Shown: piece after piece, positions 22,701 to 36,467 of the stretch | Layout: every line of letters begins with the position of its first letter | Numbering within the stretch: position 1 is the first letter of the stretch | NCBI GenBank assembly: GCA_036345935.2 | Contig: JADWOT020000006.1 | Coordinates: 9,894,519 to 9,958,518, forward strand | DNA from: Taenia hydatigena | Lineage: Eukaryota; Platyhelminthes; Cestoda; Cyclophyllidea; Taeniidae | Direction: 5' to 3' | DNA length: 64,000 nucleotides | Translations under genes and position numbers: made by a program | Notes under the pieces: model-generated | What the model was told of the DNA's origin: nothing | The model's input: only the letters and a program-made list of their open reading frames with translations | The model's database searches: none

Positions 22701-25700
22701 GCTAATAAAACACTGCAACTTAAATATTTATGCAAAAAATAGCATGTGCAGTGTCTTCTCATGCAAATACGAGAACTATTTTACGCAGTGTTTAAGCTTT
22801 TCCAAAACAGTTTATGTGGCAATGATGCATTGCCTGTGCTGAGCCACTCCTGGCCTATCTACTGACATGAACATTTGTTTTCCTCATTTTTGAAGCAGAA
22901 GCAAGCAAAAATGGTTGACATATGGACTAAATCACATGACATTGAAATTGGCGGCTTGTGCACATGTGGTCTTCATGGAAAACATCAAATAAGAAGCTGC
23001 CTCTAGTGCTAGCACATAACGCAATTAAAGAATTATTTTTAATCACATAATGTATAGGTCAAATATAATGAACATAGCACCATTTGAGAAAACGTGCCCC
23101 ATGAAAATTGGAAATTTCCTTCTTTTTCATTTGTCATGCATTAAACGGGCATCTCTCCCTCTCTACGTTGCGCTATAGTACCTTTTATAATCTTTTAACC
23201 ACTTTTACACGTGCAACTAAATTAGTTCTGCTAGTTGTTTAAACGAATATCACTTTATGCAAAACAACAAACGATTACAATGCTATTGGTTTATCACCAA
23301 GACTGTTGCACAGACCATATTTCGACCAACTGATTCGCAATTCTATGAAAGTAACACTGGCTGAATTGTGCCTTAAATGGTGATTCGATTGGGGCTTCGA
23401 TCCACGGTTGATGAGAGTCTGCGGGACACGAGTTTCCTAATATTTACTGCTTTACCCAAGATAGCTATTATCGGAATTAGCGACTACGATCAGGATTCCT
23501 CTAATGGATCTTATTACAGAAATAGTTCATGCCACGTATTACTTGCCGAAATCCATGTTGAACGCTTGGTTAGAAATAAGTTAGGAATTTAATATTCTCA
23601 TTTCCTTCTTTCTAAACTGTCTCAGACTATTTCTTCAAATCTGTCTAGTTAGATGAGCCACATTTTGGGCATTAGATTGAATGTAATTGGGGCAAAACCA
23701 TCGTCCAATGTAGCCCCAGCAAAACTATTCTGCCACCCGTTTTTGGTTGACTGGAATTTGGAGCCCGTGGTTGAATGTCCGAAGTGCTGTTTTGTAGTCC
23801 CAAATAACATTTGGTTTGGTGGGTTGTAGTTCGAGCTGGTTTTTTTTCACATCGATATTCATTTGCTTGCATAAATTTTCTAAATGCTTTCGAATCCCTC
23901 GCTGACATTATCATGATTTGACTTCTCATTTATGAAGCAGTCCAGACAAAGTACGTAAGCACTCAATTTCATTTCTAGGGCTAGAAGCATAAAAATAGTT
24001 CCAAAGTTAAAGGTTGAGCTGAGCCTAAGCTTCCTGATGCATCCATTAAAGCCTTCTTTGCCGCAAACAAATGCATGACTTATAAAGTAGGAGTAGGTAA
24101 AAGCATCTAAACATGATTACTCTTTGGGACTCCCTTATTTGACCGTTAAATCGCCTAAATATTTACACATTAAATAACCAGTACCTTGGTGGCTGTTATG
24201 TTTGATGCAACCGCTCATCAGCGCTACATCAACATATCTCGATAATCTGAAGACCAGCGTTTGTTTATATTTCACTGGGTACACACATTTTGGTAATAGT
24301 TTCGTTAATGTTTTGTGTCCTTCTATCAAATCGCTTCATTTGAAAGCGCCAATGGAAAAATCTCCTCAGATTTCCTTGCATTTCGAAAAAAATTAACCAC
24401 TTAAGTCACATCAAAAGGTCTACAATTTTTATGTCAGATAGACTGCAGCTAACGTTATAAATGGTTAGTTTAGGAAAAAGGGGCATAAACTTAAAATAAC
24501 CACATCCACTGCAACCGGTGAAGATGCTGAGAGATTGGGAAGGGGACCTCTCGAATTGGCAGAAGCGCGCCTTTGAATTGGCCAGAATCGTGACTGAATG
24601 GGAACCAGATGTGTAATGTGTGTGTAAAAAAGGTACACAAAAGTTTGGCACTGTAAAGAACATCATTTGCGTTATAATCCGGTCAGCTTTTCTTTTTAAA
24701 TTGGGCAGTGGTCCAAAGGGAATAGACGAGCTACATTCGCATTCAACACCAACACACTCCTAACATCAGTCGTCCTGGTAAATGAATAGGTGGAACTTTA
24801 TTGAAAATTGATTATAGGCAAAAGTATTTATACGAATTTATTTCTAACTGCTTTACTGTTTTGCTTCACTATATCCTGCAATCTTGGCAACTGTTGGTGC
24901 AATCTTATCCGCCAGTATATTTCACTCACAAAATGCCAACTTGTGTGGGGGGCAGTTTTTGATCAAACTTGCTTTTGCTACTAAAAAAATATTGTATATT
25001 TCTACTTGATAGTCAAGGCGAATTGTAGCAAGCAAATAGTGAGATGTTCGCTTCAGATCAAATAGACTTGATGAATTTGCTCAATGAATCCGAGATTTTA
25101 TGATCCTGATTATGATAGATCAAGTTTTATTCTCTAGAGATATTTTTACTGTGAATAAGAACTCTGTGTGGGTTTCTGTTGGCAGTTTCTCTTAAAGTAT
25201 TGAGCGTTTTTAATAAGCTTGCAATTTTCCCGAAGGCTGCTTATTGAGGCTTTGAGGTAGCAGTACTTCGGGATTCGTAAATCTCCACGGTTTATACTTC
25301 TTTATCAAGGTTTAAATCACTTTGGCGCATAAAACTAACCTGGTGACCAGCATAGGATACCAGCTGTATGAAAATCTAATCACGTATTGCCGTTTTACAA
25401 CGCAATAAATTAACTATTTATAAACAGGTACAAAAGAAAAATATGGCTTTTGGGTCCAGCTTCCTTTTAATTGTATAATGCTGATAAACTCCTCACATAT
25501 AATCGGAAATGCGGTAGACACACTTTTTATCCATTGCCTTCATAGACACAATCGACATGACAGATTATTAAGGTGCTTCACTTGTAAAATTTGTCAATAA
25601 AAGCGCTTTGAATTGCACCATTTTATGGGACTCCAGTAAAAGTTGAAGATCAAGGAAAAATGACTTTATCTTCCTGCTCCCATTACTACTTTCTTTTTGT

Positions 25701-25745
25701 TATATACAGACATCTTAAAAAGGTACAGTAATGAATAAGTATCAC
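19704..25745. other. Large AT-rich gap, nothing recognised
   Basis: Six kilobases with short open frames only. The frames at 23377-23592 (+), 23672-23929 (-) and 24406-24666 (-) were read and carry no motif or convincing splice sites. The stretch may be intergenic or intron of the minus-strand gene whose exons begin at 25746. Confidence 0.4.
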
Positions 25746-26096
25746 CATGTTTGCAGAGAGAGGGTCATAGCTAGGATGGAGAGGAGCATACGAAGGGGTT
25801 CAGTTCCACGGGCTGCGTTGCTTGATCCCTTAACGATTATGAGAGGCGTCTCCATGTGGTTGGCATCATTGAGGAGGTGCATTTGGTCAGAGCTCCGCAG
25901 TGAAGATGCGGGAGAGCCGAGACTCTTAGCTTCGCTATGGCTTCGACCGCTCCACTTGTCCGTCTCAAAACCATTTGTGTAGTAGCAGTGCCGAGGCAGC
26001 ATTTCTCTGAAGTAATTCTGAATCAGCTTGACGGCATTCTGTGAGCAGTTTTGTTGAAGCACTGAAGTTAGGCAACGAATTTTCTCCAGTGTTGTT
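25746..26096 (-). CDS. Exon of an unidentified minus-strand gene
   Basis: An open exon of 351 nt after a strong acceptor (TTTTTTAATTCAG) and before a CATG|GTGATA donor. It reads TTLEKIRCLTSVLQQNC..., then an amphipathic stretch (NAVKLIQNYFREMLPRH) and a Ser/Ala-rich part (SSLRSSDQMHLLND). GC content is well above the flanks. I do not recognise the family. Phase is 2 in, 2 out, so it does not join directly to the exon at 31999-32188; at least one exon must lie between if they belong to one gene. Confidence 0.5.
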
Positions 26097-26604
26097 CTGA
26101 ATTAAAAAATTGAGCCATCATTTCTTGAGAGTTGCTACCTTTTGTGCTTACACGCCTGATTGTATTTCAGTCTATTCGTTTCTCAGTTTTAACGTCATTC
26201 AAGGCTACTACGATCCACGAATTACGTACAAAATGCAAAAATCGTTTACTGCTTGCTATAATAAGCGCAGTGCTTGTAAGTGCTGTTTTAACCACGTCTT
26301 TTATGGCGAATTTATATCACATGTATTGCTTTTCTTTATGGCGGTATATCCGTACACAGCTCTTGTGTTTCTTGGATAATAAAAAGTCATTCAAACGATC
26401 TGGTGCATCCAAAGCCGAGAGTTTTTGTTCATGTGCGTGTATACTCGTCTTGTTTCTCACGAATCGTGTCACCGAACAGTGTTTTTTCCTCATCTCTTTA
26501 CCTATGTGACCTACGAAATGGCACTTTGGCTCTTCTTTTTGCAGAATACCGCGACCTGGCATTTGACTAAGTCAATTCGCCTCACATTCCTGTCACAGCC
26601 TCAC

Positions 26605-26724
26605 CCCAGCCAGGCCCCTTTTAGCTCCTTTCCTCCTTTCCTCCTGGCCTGTGCCAGTGGACAGGGTGGTGATGGGGTTTGTGGTGAACTGGAGAGGGGC
26701 AGAGGTCTTCGGGTGCGTCGTAGG
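26605..26724 (-). CDS. Possible exon, GC-rich, minus strand
   Basis: A 120-nt stretch between an acceptor (GAATTCAG) and a GGG|GTGAGG donor on the minus strand, inside a short GC-rich island. Two frames are open: one Pro/Ser-rich (RRPLPLSSSPQTPSPP), the other Thr-rich. It could be an exon of the same unidentified gene, or only a GC-rich island. The plus strand is also open here, so strand is uncertain. Confidence 0.25.
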
Positions 26725-29700
26725 CTGAATTCGTGCACTTGGCTGTCACCCGCGCGGTCTGGCGAACGTGACTATTCGTTCAGCCAAGCTGTCCAAATGC
26801 AGCCACTCAGCACAGCAATAAAAATTAACATCCTGATGCCAACGTGCATTATCCCTTCCCCATGTTTTTGATAGAGGCATCGGATCATTTACCATTCATT
26901 TAATTTCAACACTGTTTTTAAAGGTACACCCAACAGTGTGATGGAAACGCTGTCTCTGAAAGCAAGTAATTTTAAACAGGCACAAAGAATGCACTGCGAC
27001 GCATCGTAAACTGGACCGAATTCACCAACACATTGGGTTGTTAGGTGATGAGCGATTTGTGCAGACTTCTCATTTTTTGTGATGCCAATCATATTGTGTT
27101 ATGCACATATACTTAATTTCCGGCAAAAATGGGGTCGATGTGGGTTAACCAAGCAAAGTGGGCGCATTAATTTGAGAAGCTAATGGATGAAGATCTATTA
27201 GAAAATATCATTGTGTTCCTCATTAATTGCAATCAAACAAATCCCACTTCCTTGCTATTTATCTCTGTTTCTGCGGGGAAGCCGTTTAAGCATCCATATA
27301 ACTAGTCACGCCTGTCTATTTTGAAATTAACTTATTAGCATTGTTTCTACCGAAGCATTAATTATAGAGGTTGGCAACTGTCTTCTCCATAAGTCCAGTC
27401 AAAAATGGATAGTCGAAATGCATACAACTTCTTTTAAAAATGATCTCTAAATGAATTGGAACTTCAACCCGTTTATGAGGTTTGAAGCAGTATCTCGAAA
27501 CACTGAAATTGGTAGTGTTCTGCTACCACTACAATTTAGAAACCCGGCTGAGATGGGAAAATTTGTATCAGTGCACCGTTTCACTAATTATTATAAGAAT
27601 AAACGCTCACTTAGTGCCATTGCTGAGGTTGGCCAAATTTAAAAGTCGACTTTGTTTGTTTTAAGAATTAAATACAATTTTCAAAATGCATTTATCTTAG
27701 TTTGAGCTCTTAAGACTTTACCCGTTGTGAATTTTCGGGAATTTGGGACTCGTGGGTTACCGGACCATATCGTATGCATGCACGAAGACGCTGCCCCTTT
27801 TCGGCGACAATTTCTGTCCAAACCGTTTTTTGCCGTATTCAACTTAGCGCTTAGCTAATAAACTTTTCGTATTAGTGCAGTTCCTGCGTCAAGCTAAAGC
27901 GCCTTGAAAATTGTGCTAGGTGACAGAAAACGAAGTTCTTCCAGCTTTCAACACCAAATTAAATGGGAAGTTGGGGTTCGAGGTTCGGATGTGCAAATGT
28001 AATGAAGAATAATGTCAGCCATTAGAGTAATTTCGGTCCCAATGGGCAAAAAATATTTCAGAAGCGTAAGAAATGTGCTTCTGTTCGATCACAAAGCATA
28101 GTTTGGGGAAGAAATTTTCAGTAGCCAAGCTATGTGTGATGAAGCTTAATTCCATTCTTAGAACTCACACTCGGTCAACCGATCATAAAACTTCTTGAAG
28201 GGGTCAAAGGCTATTAGGCAAAATTATTCGTTAGGTGCTTAAGACACAGCTGTGAATAAAAGACTTCAATATATTAGTTTCATTCGTTTGCATCGGCACT
28301 CATGGTAAAAAAATAAAAAAAATCAGTATTTGAGAGTTTATCAACGCAAAGCATGCCATTCTTTATCCGGATTTATTTATTGTACTTCAAAATGATTCTT
28401 ATTTATGTGCGAAGTTTTGTTAAAATCCTTTCATATTCCTAAAAATAATGGGATACTTGTACGAAAATTCATTGGATGACACCTGAGTTTAAGCCCGTGT
28501 ATTGTCAAGTTTTTTTTAAAAGTTTAACAACAAGCAATAGCGTCACAAGATACTCATCAGAGAAACTGGCAAGAAGAAATAGGAACGCTCAACTGTTTCT
28601 AATGTTGGCAGTTTACACAAGTGAATTGAAATCGTATTCAAAACCACCTCGCCACTCCAGCAATAACGCATCAACTTCATTACGATTCCGAATTAAAATT
28701 GTGTGGTCTTTAGTCTTCCCTCTCCACTCAACTGGTATCGAATTTATTGGTGGGCCATCCCCCAATCAAAAGCACAAATTTGTGTTTTTGTATCACTTGC
28801 ACTGAAACTAAGGTTCAGTACGGGGAAGTATACTTATCACACAAGGCATCATTAGTTTTGTGAGGACTCAATAATTTAACAACTGACTGGTGTCCCACGC
28901 AGCCTAAGCCCATTCAGGTGGCATTCAAAGCATGCTGCAGCATGTCCATTTCTGTCTCATCTCAATGATGGAAAAACTGGCTCATTAGGGTGCCTCGTCA
29001 CATCACTTCCAAAGGTATTCCGAAGACAGTTCATAAAAACGGGGCAAAGTAGACTGCAAACAATTCTTAAATTGCTGCGAGATATTGCTGAAATTTATTT
29101 CATTCGGATTGGGAAAAATTCATCATCTTATAAGATTGCATACTGTATAAAAAACAAGTGTTATTGCAGCATTATGACTAAGTATTTCTGGGTTATGCAA
29201 CCGGTAACTAGTGAAAAAGTGATGCTTGTTTTCAGTCACCTTCTACCTTTTAGCTGCAGCAAATTTCTTTGCTGAAGTTAAAATATGCCGTAATGGTGCG
29301 CACGCATGGAAGATCCTGATAACTCCATCAGCCTACAGCCTTCGCAATGATTCATGATTAGGGATTCTGGTGTTATTAAATTACCACAAAGCGAGGATAG
29401 CAGTGCCTTCACATTTCTAGTTTAAGCATTGTTTATCGCCCATTTGTTGGTTGGTGAGAGGTGTCGAAAAAATGGATGAATGCACGGTATTTTGATGCAT
29501 GATAGTTTATGATTTATTAAAACATCTCTTGATGAAGCTTGAGTGTCCCACTTCACGCAATTTGAATAACCAAATCCAAACATCTGGTGTTAAAATTATA
29601 CTTCAACTCCAGCAACATTATTTAAGATGTGCATCAAAAGAGCATTGTAAATAGTGGCTTTTATTTCAAAGTGATGCATACATTTTAAGTTTATGATCTT

Positions 29701-31998
29701 ATTTTCCATGCAATTTTTTGCGTGCATACCTATTATTCGCACAAACGGCGATTTTTCGACTTTTAATTATTTGAAGCTAAGTACCTACGAAAATGTTAAC
29801 ATAATCACTTTTTCAATCAGCCAGTTAAACGCAACGGTTGCAGTAAAGTTTATCTGATATGCGTCAAATTTTCATGCCTGGTTTTAACATTCGAGGATGT
29901 TCTAACTAGCCATAGAATCAATAATGCTCGCAGTACACTTTAAATGCTGCCAAAGTAACCTTTATTTATGAAAACAAGTACATTTTTGGGTTAGTTGTCA
30001 CACGATTTGTGCACGTGAGTTTACCTACCACTCAATGCAATTTTAAGTGCTGTTAAGTGCAACAGCATGCACATAGACCCCAGTGCAGTATATTTGCCTT
30101 TGCATTCATCGGCGGCTTATGGTAAAAGATTATTTCGCATCAGTCTCAACCCCAGCCACCAACTGCGTCCATAAATGACATTAATGGGACGGAAATCCCG
30201 ACATTGACGATTCCCGACCGACATGAGATCCATTTTATTATCTATGGCCACAGTGAATTAGGACCTTAATTTGCGCTCTATCAATCAACATTTTTATCAA
30301 CAGAGCTTTTTCACACCATTACTCTTCCGTCTCGATAGCAGCAATACGTGGCATAATTCTACAGGTTTTAACATTTAATGAAGTCTTCGTTAAAAAGATT
30401 GTCTAAATGATAGCATGATTGCTAAGTTTTCTTTTCTTACGAAGGCTTAATTCACCCACAAATTGCATCCTAGTGCAATCATCACCCGTTGCGCTTCGCT
30501 CCGTCAGCAGAGGGCCTTGCGAAAAGTTATTCACGCCGCACTGCATCATGAAAGCAAGCAATCACGCTCCAGCGCATGGTGTGGTGTGAATAGCCGGCGG
30601 TGGTCAGCCTTTATACCAAATATGATTCTTAGAATGGGCGATAAAGCACCGGGGCATAGCGGTGCTCATTAATACCATGGACAAAGGTTTATAGTAAATT
30701 TCGCAACTTGTGTGCTATTTGCTCCGAAGAAGGCACATTATTTAGAAAATTATTTTGCGGAACCTCCCTTCATACATGAAGACAAGAAAGTTAACAGTCG
30801 TAAGGAACTGAATTTGTTACATTTCAATTAGTTGGCGGTATTGGTCTATCTCTATTAAGATGTGTAGAGTATGCTTTAAGCTAGGCTAAGTTTGGAACAA
30901 AATCCTCTGTATTTTTTAAAAGAACCAATTCTGCGAGGACAAGCTTGCTAGGACGGCAGCTTAAAGCCCGTCATTAGTGTGAGTTGCAAAAATAAATCAT
31001 ATGCAAGCTTCTAATTTCATTATGAACCGAAATTGCGCTCATGCGGTCTCTTTACTACTGCTATTATCAATCTATCACTCAAATGTACACCAAATGTACA
31101 AGCACATACCATAATGCTTTAAAGTCTCTCATGTCTAATAAGCAAGATATTTGATGGAAAGCACATGCATGGTGTCATCAGGAGATCGTTCAGTAGCATG
31201 AGGACTGATTAAATTATAATTTTTCGAAAAATCAACAGGATTTCCGATCCTTCAAATGACTACGGGATTAGACATTTGAAAGTAAATTATGTTTATAAGG
31301 TAAATGTCTAGCTAGTGCCGAAATTATGGAGCTAAAAGGAGCACCAGAGTTGAATAATCAGCGAAAAAGTTATTTTGATTTTTGCAGTGGACTGAAAATA
31401 ATTTATAATGCATAATTATGTCAAAAGATCCTTTTATAAATAGAGGAAGTAATAGAGGCTACAAATTTAAATCTATTTTTACAAGAGCGATTTAATTTCG
31501 GATAAATTGATAGCTATTTTGCTTGAATCAAATTCTAGCTTCTTTGGAAAAGGCATAACTTAAAAAAGAGCTGAATTAAAAATTTCACAAGATCGGCTTC
31601 ATATTTCACGATCCTATAAATGAATTACTTGCGGATTTTCTCCCTCTAACCCATTCGGATATTCTATTTATAAAATCAGTTCCGTTTTGCTACACCTATA
31701 TCAAAATTTAACTTTAATTATTTAACAACTATTTAAATTCATCGCCAGTGCAGATGCCATAAAATACCTGGTATTTTATGTCTAATTAATTTCATTTTTA
31801 TCCATATTAACTTGACTCCCGAGGGACGTAAACAGGACTACTCGACTACTTTGATCTTATTCCGATTGCATGAACCTGCGAAAAGCGCGTCTACCAACCA
31901 GATGTTTTGAGTGGGCCATTCCTACTCCGACGCATTAGCGGGCACGGTTGTGGAAGTAGGTGAGCAAAAAGGAGTGAGCAGGTCAGAGACTTACTCAC
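26725..31998. other. Long AT-rich stretch, probable intron
   Basis: More than 5 kb with no convincing coding sequence. The plus-strand frame at 30463-30672 is GC-richer than its surroundings but has no recognised motif. The position between two minus-strand exons suggests a long intron. Confidence 0.35.
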
Positions 31999-32188
31999 AG
32001 TGAGCGGCAGATATTTGCTGTTGGATGTGGGCCACGTAGTCAGCGGCTGTGGAGGTGCGCGCGGTACTGGCGCCTCTGCTAGCGCCTTCGCGAGAGACAT
32101 CCTCCGTCTGCGAGGCCAGAAGAGTTGTCGCCCTTGCCAACTCCTTCGACTGCCTCTGCGAACAAATGCTCGCACTGGCTTCGTGAGG
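31999..32188 (-). CDS. Exon of an unidentified minus-strand gene
   Basis: A 190-nt open stretch after CTACAAG and before a consensus CACT|GTGAGTAAGT donor. It encodes an Ala/Ser/Arg-rich helical segment (SICSQRQSKELARATTLLAS, then STAADYVAHIQQQISAAH) that looks like part of a coiled coil or disordered linker. GC is about twice that of the flanks. The acceptor is weaker than the donor and the exon could start a little further upstream. Family not recognised. Confidence 0.5.
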
Positions 32189-34454
32189 CTTGTAGCAATG
32201 TTCTCGATGCGTTCGAAAAACTAGTGCACGTAGAGGGAATTTGGCATAAACATTCAAGCCCGTATTCATATAAATTTGCTTTGCTAGCCTAAAACGTTTA
32301 TTAGATTAAGCTACATTTTTCAGAAATTTGGTGTCTGGGGGCAAATAGGTAGGCGAATCCCGGGCGAGTGGAATCTTTAGTGCGCTGCCTTTCGAAATGA
32401 GCACTGAACAAATGATCTACAGCTTTCATATGGGCACGGCGTTTTGAAATCTCTCGTGAAGGGCTACTCAGCATTCTTACAGTTATTAGCGATTAAACAA
32501 CTGTATTTTAGGAGACCTTTTATAACGAAATTTTGCCTTAAAAATTACAATAATAGATACTTATGGTGTGGATTACTAAAATTAGACCTTTCAGGACATG
32601 GCAAGAAATTCTGGGCAACCTGCAGGCTTGGGAATGAGTGAAAAGTACGAAGCACGGATGGGCCATATTTGATTGCAAAAACATAAGTTTTATGCAAAAT
32701 TTAACCATCTAAATCGTAATAGAGCATTCCTGGGTTTGATATAAGCTGTTTGCGGTCTTTAGTGGGACAAAAAGGCGCGTTTTTTTCTTCCCACTGCTCT
32801 GTGCCCCATTAGCTCTTCGTAACCATTGGGAAATTCTCGTTATGCATCTGTTTTTTATGTCATTAATTCAACCTTACTTTCTTACGTGAGAAGTAAAAGT
32901 AATGCTTTAAGTTGTGAACACAGCTAGCAGCTCTTAAGTAAGTGAAATTTTCACATCCAACTGAGGTTCACCATATTAGGTGAGAGCGGCACGACGTGCT
33001 CTAATTAATGCGCAATTAATGTGTTTTGCAATATGTTGTAGGCAGGCTTAATCCATTTTGCCATGTAAAAATAAACTAATCTGATACGCGCTAGAACAAT
33101 CTAAACGGATTATTTGATCTTCTGGTAGCCCGACATTTATACAGTCGATGATTTGTAAAATGATTCAGGTGATAAATAGCAATGATGACGTGCGAAATTC
33201 GTAATTATATTGTTAAAAGTTTATGTTAAAGCGAAATCTCAAACATAGTAGCGGTATGGTTGACTGACTTTCTTACATTTTTCAGGGGTACCGAACATCT
33301 GAAACTGGATGATTTATATTTTAGTGCAAGCACACTTGCAGAACGCGCTTGTTTTTAATCATTGACAGCTCAAAAAGTCGCTCTTATTCAGGTTTGCGAT
33401 ACTTTAAATGGCGTGCAGCTTTTTTAGTTAATGCATTGTTGAATTGATCTAGAGCTCCTTTTGCTGAACAAAAGAAATTAATTCCCCGGAATATAAATTA
33501 GCAACAATTTAGAAACTTATAAAATCGTAAAAATTTGTTACCATAATTGTGCCCAAATGTCGAAAACCTTGAAACTTCATTAGCAATTCGCTTTTTAGTT
33601 AGAGTTTGCTTCGTTCTTCCTATTTATCGCTTTTCTTGTCTTCTCCACAGAGGGCCTTAAAGGTAGGATGAATGATGCGTCCTAAAGGCACTCATAACAT
33701 AGCCTTGAAAAATGACCGAATGCATATACATATAAACAAAGCAGATTTTGATTCCGATAGTTAGAGACCGTCGATCATACATTGACGGGACACTATTATG
33801 TTCCGTTTATGGGAGCACTAGCGACTGGAATATGCGAAGAACGCACAAGTCTGGACAGCAGACTCTTGACTCTACCTGTGCCCTCAATGGACGTGTTCAC
33901 GTTTACTTTATCCAGCAAGGGCCTCCTAGCACTTTTCGTGTCAGCCATGGGGTTCGAGTGGCATTTACTCTTCACCCCAAAAGTTTTTCATTTTATTACA
34001 ATTTGCGTTGCCAAATGCTATTAATGCCTTAATTAAGCCCTTTTATGTCAACAGCTTAGTGGATTAGGTTTGAGTAACGCATAGCGATATTCCATAAGTC
34101 ATGGAGACACTCTCAAATCATTAATGATAGATGGCAAGTGAATTTATGAATGTACTTAATCAAATCTCTCCGCCACAATTTATATTAATGAGGTTAAATG
34201 GTTCAGATTGTAGATCGACATAAAGCAGAATAATTTGCTTGTAAGAGACAATGCCAAGCACTCAGTCACACTCTAAAATTACGAATACAATCATTTTGAC
34301 GATTATCCGATTTTTAATTTAACAAAGACAGTTTAATGCTCTAATTTAAAAGTTAAGTGTTGTTCATTATCATGCCTTCAAAACCAAAACTCCCCTTAAA
34401 ATTCGCAGGTGAGAAAGTATTTGAGTAGCTCACTTTTCATGTTATGAGGTTTAC
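32189..34454. other. AT-rich stretch with one possible small exon
   Basis: Mostly featureless. Around 33975-33875 on the minus strand a short open segment (MADTKSARRPLLDKVNVN) ends at a CACAG|GTAGAG donor and may be another exon, but no acceptor gives a phase that joins it to its neighbours, so it is not called. Confidence 0.3.
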
Positions 34455-34600
34455 AGAGGTATATAGCGGCCCTCTCGTGGGGTCGGGAGTCAAAGATGAA
34501 CTGCCACATTGAAATTTGGAACTCGGAGGCCCCATTTTCGTAACAGCGCTGCAGTACCCGCTCGCCTATGCACACTTGTACATGTACGTGCCACTTTGAC
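34455..34600 (-). CDS. Exon of an unidentified minus-strand gene
   Basis: A 146-nt exon between TTTCTTTGTAG and CTCT|GTAAAC. It reads SKWHVHVQVCIGERVLQRC, then MWQFIFDSRPHERAAIYL: an ordered, hydrophobic, Trp-containing sequence like part of a folded domain. Its first base completes the codon left open (AA) by the exon ending at 36311, giving a Lys codon, so the two exons join in frame across a 1.7-kb intron. Family not recognised. Confidence 0.6.
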
Positions 34601-36310
34601 CTACAAAGAAATGGAGGAGAGGCTAGAGTCGAATGGCAAGTGTTGGTGCGAGCATCGTGCCTTCCTGACCAGTGACGTTTGCACAATCAGATGGAAATAA
34701 CATAAAAATTCTCAGCGTACTCATCTGCACAATCTAGTTCAATGCTTTTTATACTAACCTTTGTTCAACCAGAAAAAAATAAATTGTCACATTTCATAAA
34801 AAGCCAAGATATAATATTATATTCGCACACAACCTTGTGAAAATTGACACAGACTAGTGCCTTTTACGGTTCTCTGAGTGAATATTTGACCAAACCCATT
34901 TATCATTTGTTAAATCATTTGCCTCTACCAAAATCACTGCAGTTACCCCATAAAAAATCCCCAAATGGAAACCACTTAATGATTCATTACTTTCCAGTTA
35001 TTATTTTTTGTGTGCTTAAGTGTCTGCAACGGTAAAGGTCTTGTAAACCATGTGCATATAAATACTGGAAAAATTCAGGAAAATATATACTGATGATTTA
35101 TGTCGACTCTGTCTGTGGTAGTTGCAAGTACTGACACTGAAGCCGCCAAGTATCGCTGAAGTAGAAAATCAAGCACAGTGGTGTCAGAAGAATGTTTTGA
35201 TATGGAATAGGCTGTCTATAAAATAATCCAGGGCAATATGGTCAAGATAAAATATTCATTTGAAAAGGGAGTTTTATGATTTTGCTTTGGAAAATACGCA
35301 TGAAGCAGCTTAAACGTGTGCAAAAGCTGAAACTACAGTGCTGAGACGAATTCAATCAGCATAATTTCAAAAAGCCATAAAGAAGATAGGCTAAAATAGA
35401 ATAAAGTGCCCACACATCACGAGGTAGTTTTAAAAAGAAAAAGAAATTTGCAAAAACAATCTACAATATTTTTTGAAGTCTGCTGCACCTAATAAGGAGC
35501 GCATATTTCCGCTATGTTAATAAAAACACATTTTCTGGCTTTTAGAGCAGCACGCAAGTAATTTTACCCAAATTTGTTGTCTAACCTATATTTCTCATTT
35601 ATGCTTCTAATTAAGACCTGGGTATTTTTCAATTTTGCAAACGATGAAAAAGTACGTTTCATTTGATTTTACTCTAGGGATATTGCGATTTCCAGCAACT
35701 AAAAGCGAGGAGAATGCACTATAATCAGTCCATTTAGTCCAGTGTATTTTGGGTCTGACCACCATTTTTTGGCAGTTAAACCTCTCAAATTTTTATTTCT
35801 TTTTCTCTTCACACTATATTTAAATATGTATTGATTTCTTTTCGAATTCAACCCTTCCAATTGAATTTTCCTACCATTATTCTTGGAAAATCATATAGAT
35901 GCTAATCGATGCACATGGTTTTTGGTGTCTGCAACGGTCTAGTGAAATATTTTGCACTTGACTATCTTTTAACAGATGGTTCAAATATTTTGCTGCTTAG
36001 TAACCCGAAAGGGAGTAAAAAAGCAAAGCAAGCCGATGGCATCTGCTCCGAATAATGGAGTTTTACGAAACCCACATTTGGTGATGCAAGTTGTAATAAC
36101 ATATATTTTCCACATTTGCGTGTTTTATGCAAATCGCATGATTATTACACCAAAATTGCTCGTGCACATCCTGTATAGTAGTAGTAGTGAAGCATGGAAT
36201 TATGTATTCATAACTGTTTTCATTCGTAAATCAAACACTGCTATGTGATTTCAATAATCATTGTTTTTAGTCACAGTGATGGCACCGTAAACAAATTTCA
36301 CTGCTCATAC
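34601..36310. other. Probable intron, nothing else seen
   Basis: AT-rich stretch between two phase-compatible minus-strand exons, with short random frames only. Confidence 0.45.
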
Positions 36311-36467
36311 TTGCACATTGTTTCGGCATCATCCACCGAGCCAAAGCCGAACCCGTAGCTTTGCATCTCGTCAGGGATGCGGGCGATGTGGTATTGACTA
36401 GCGCAGTGCACAACATCCGAGCGGCGGAAACGGCAGGGAAAGTTTCGAGTAGTAGCACCGGCAGCGG
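36311..36467 (-). CDS. Exon of an unidentified minus-strand gene
   Basis: A 157-nt exon between CACCCTCAG and GTGCAA|GTATGA. It encodes FRRSDVVHCASQYHIARIP, then QSYGFGFGSVDDAETMC. It joins in frame to the exon at 34600-34455, so together they give over 100 residues of continuous, domain-like sequence. The upstream side needs one leftover base, which the exon at 37853-37720 does not supply, so another exon probably lies between them. Family not recognised. Confidence 0.6.

Noticed and set aside
26425..26871. 148-codon plus-strand frame in the GC-rich island
   Set aside because: Composition is low-complexity, frames on both strands are open because of GC content, and splice signals favour the minus strand.
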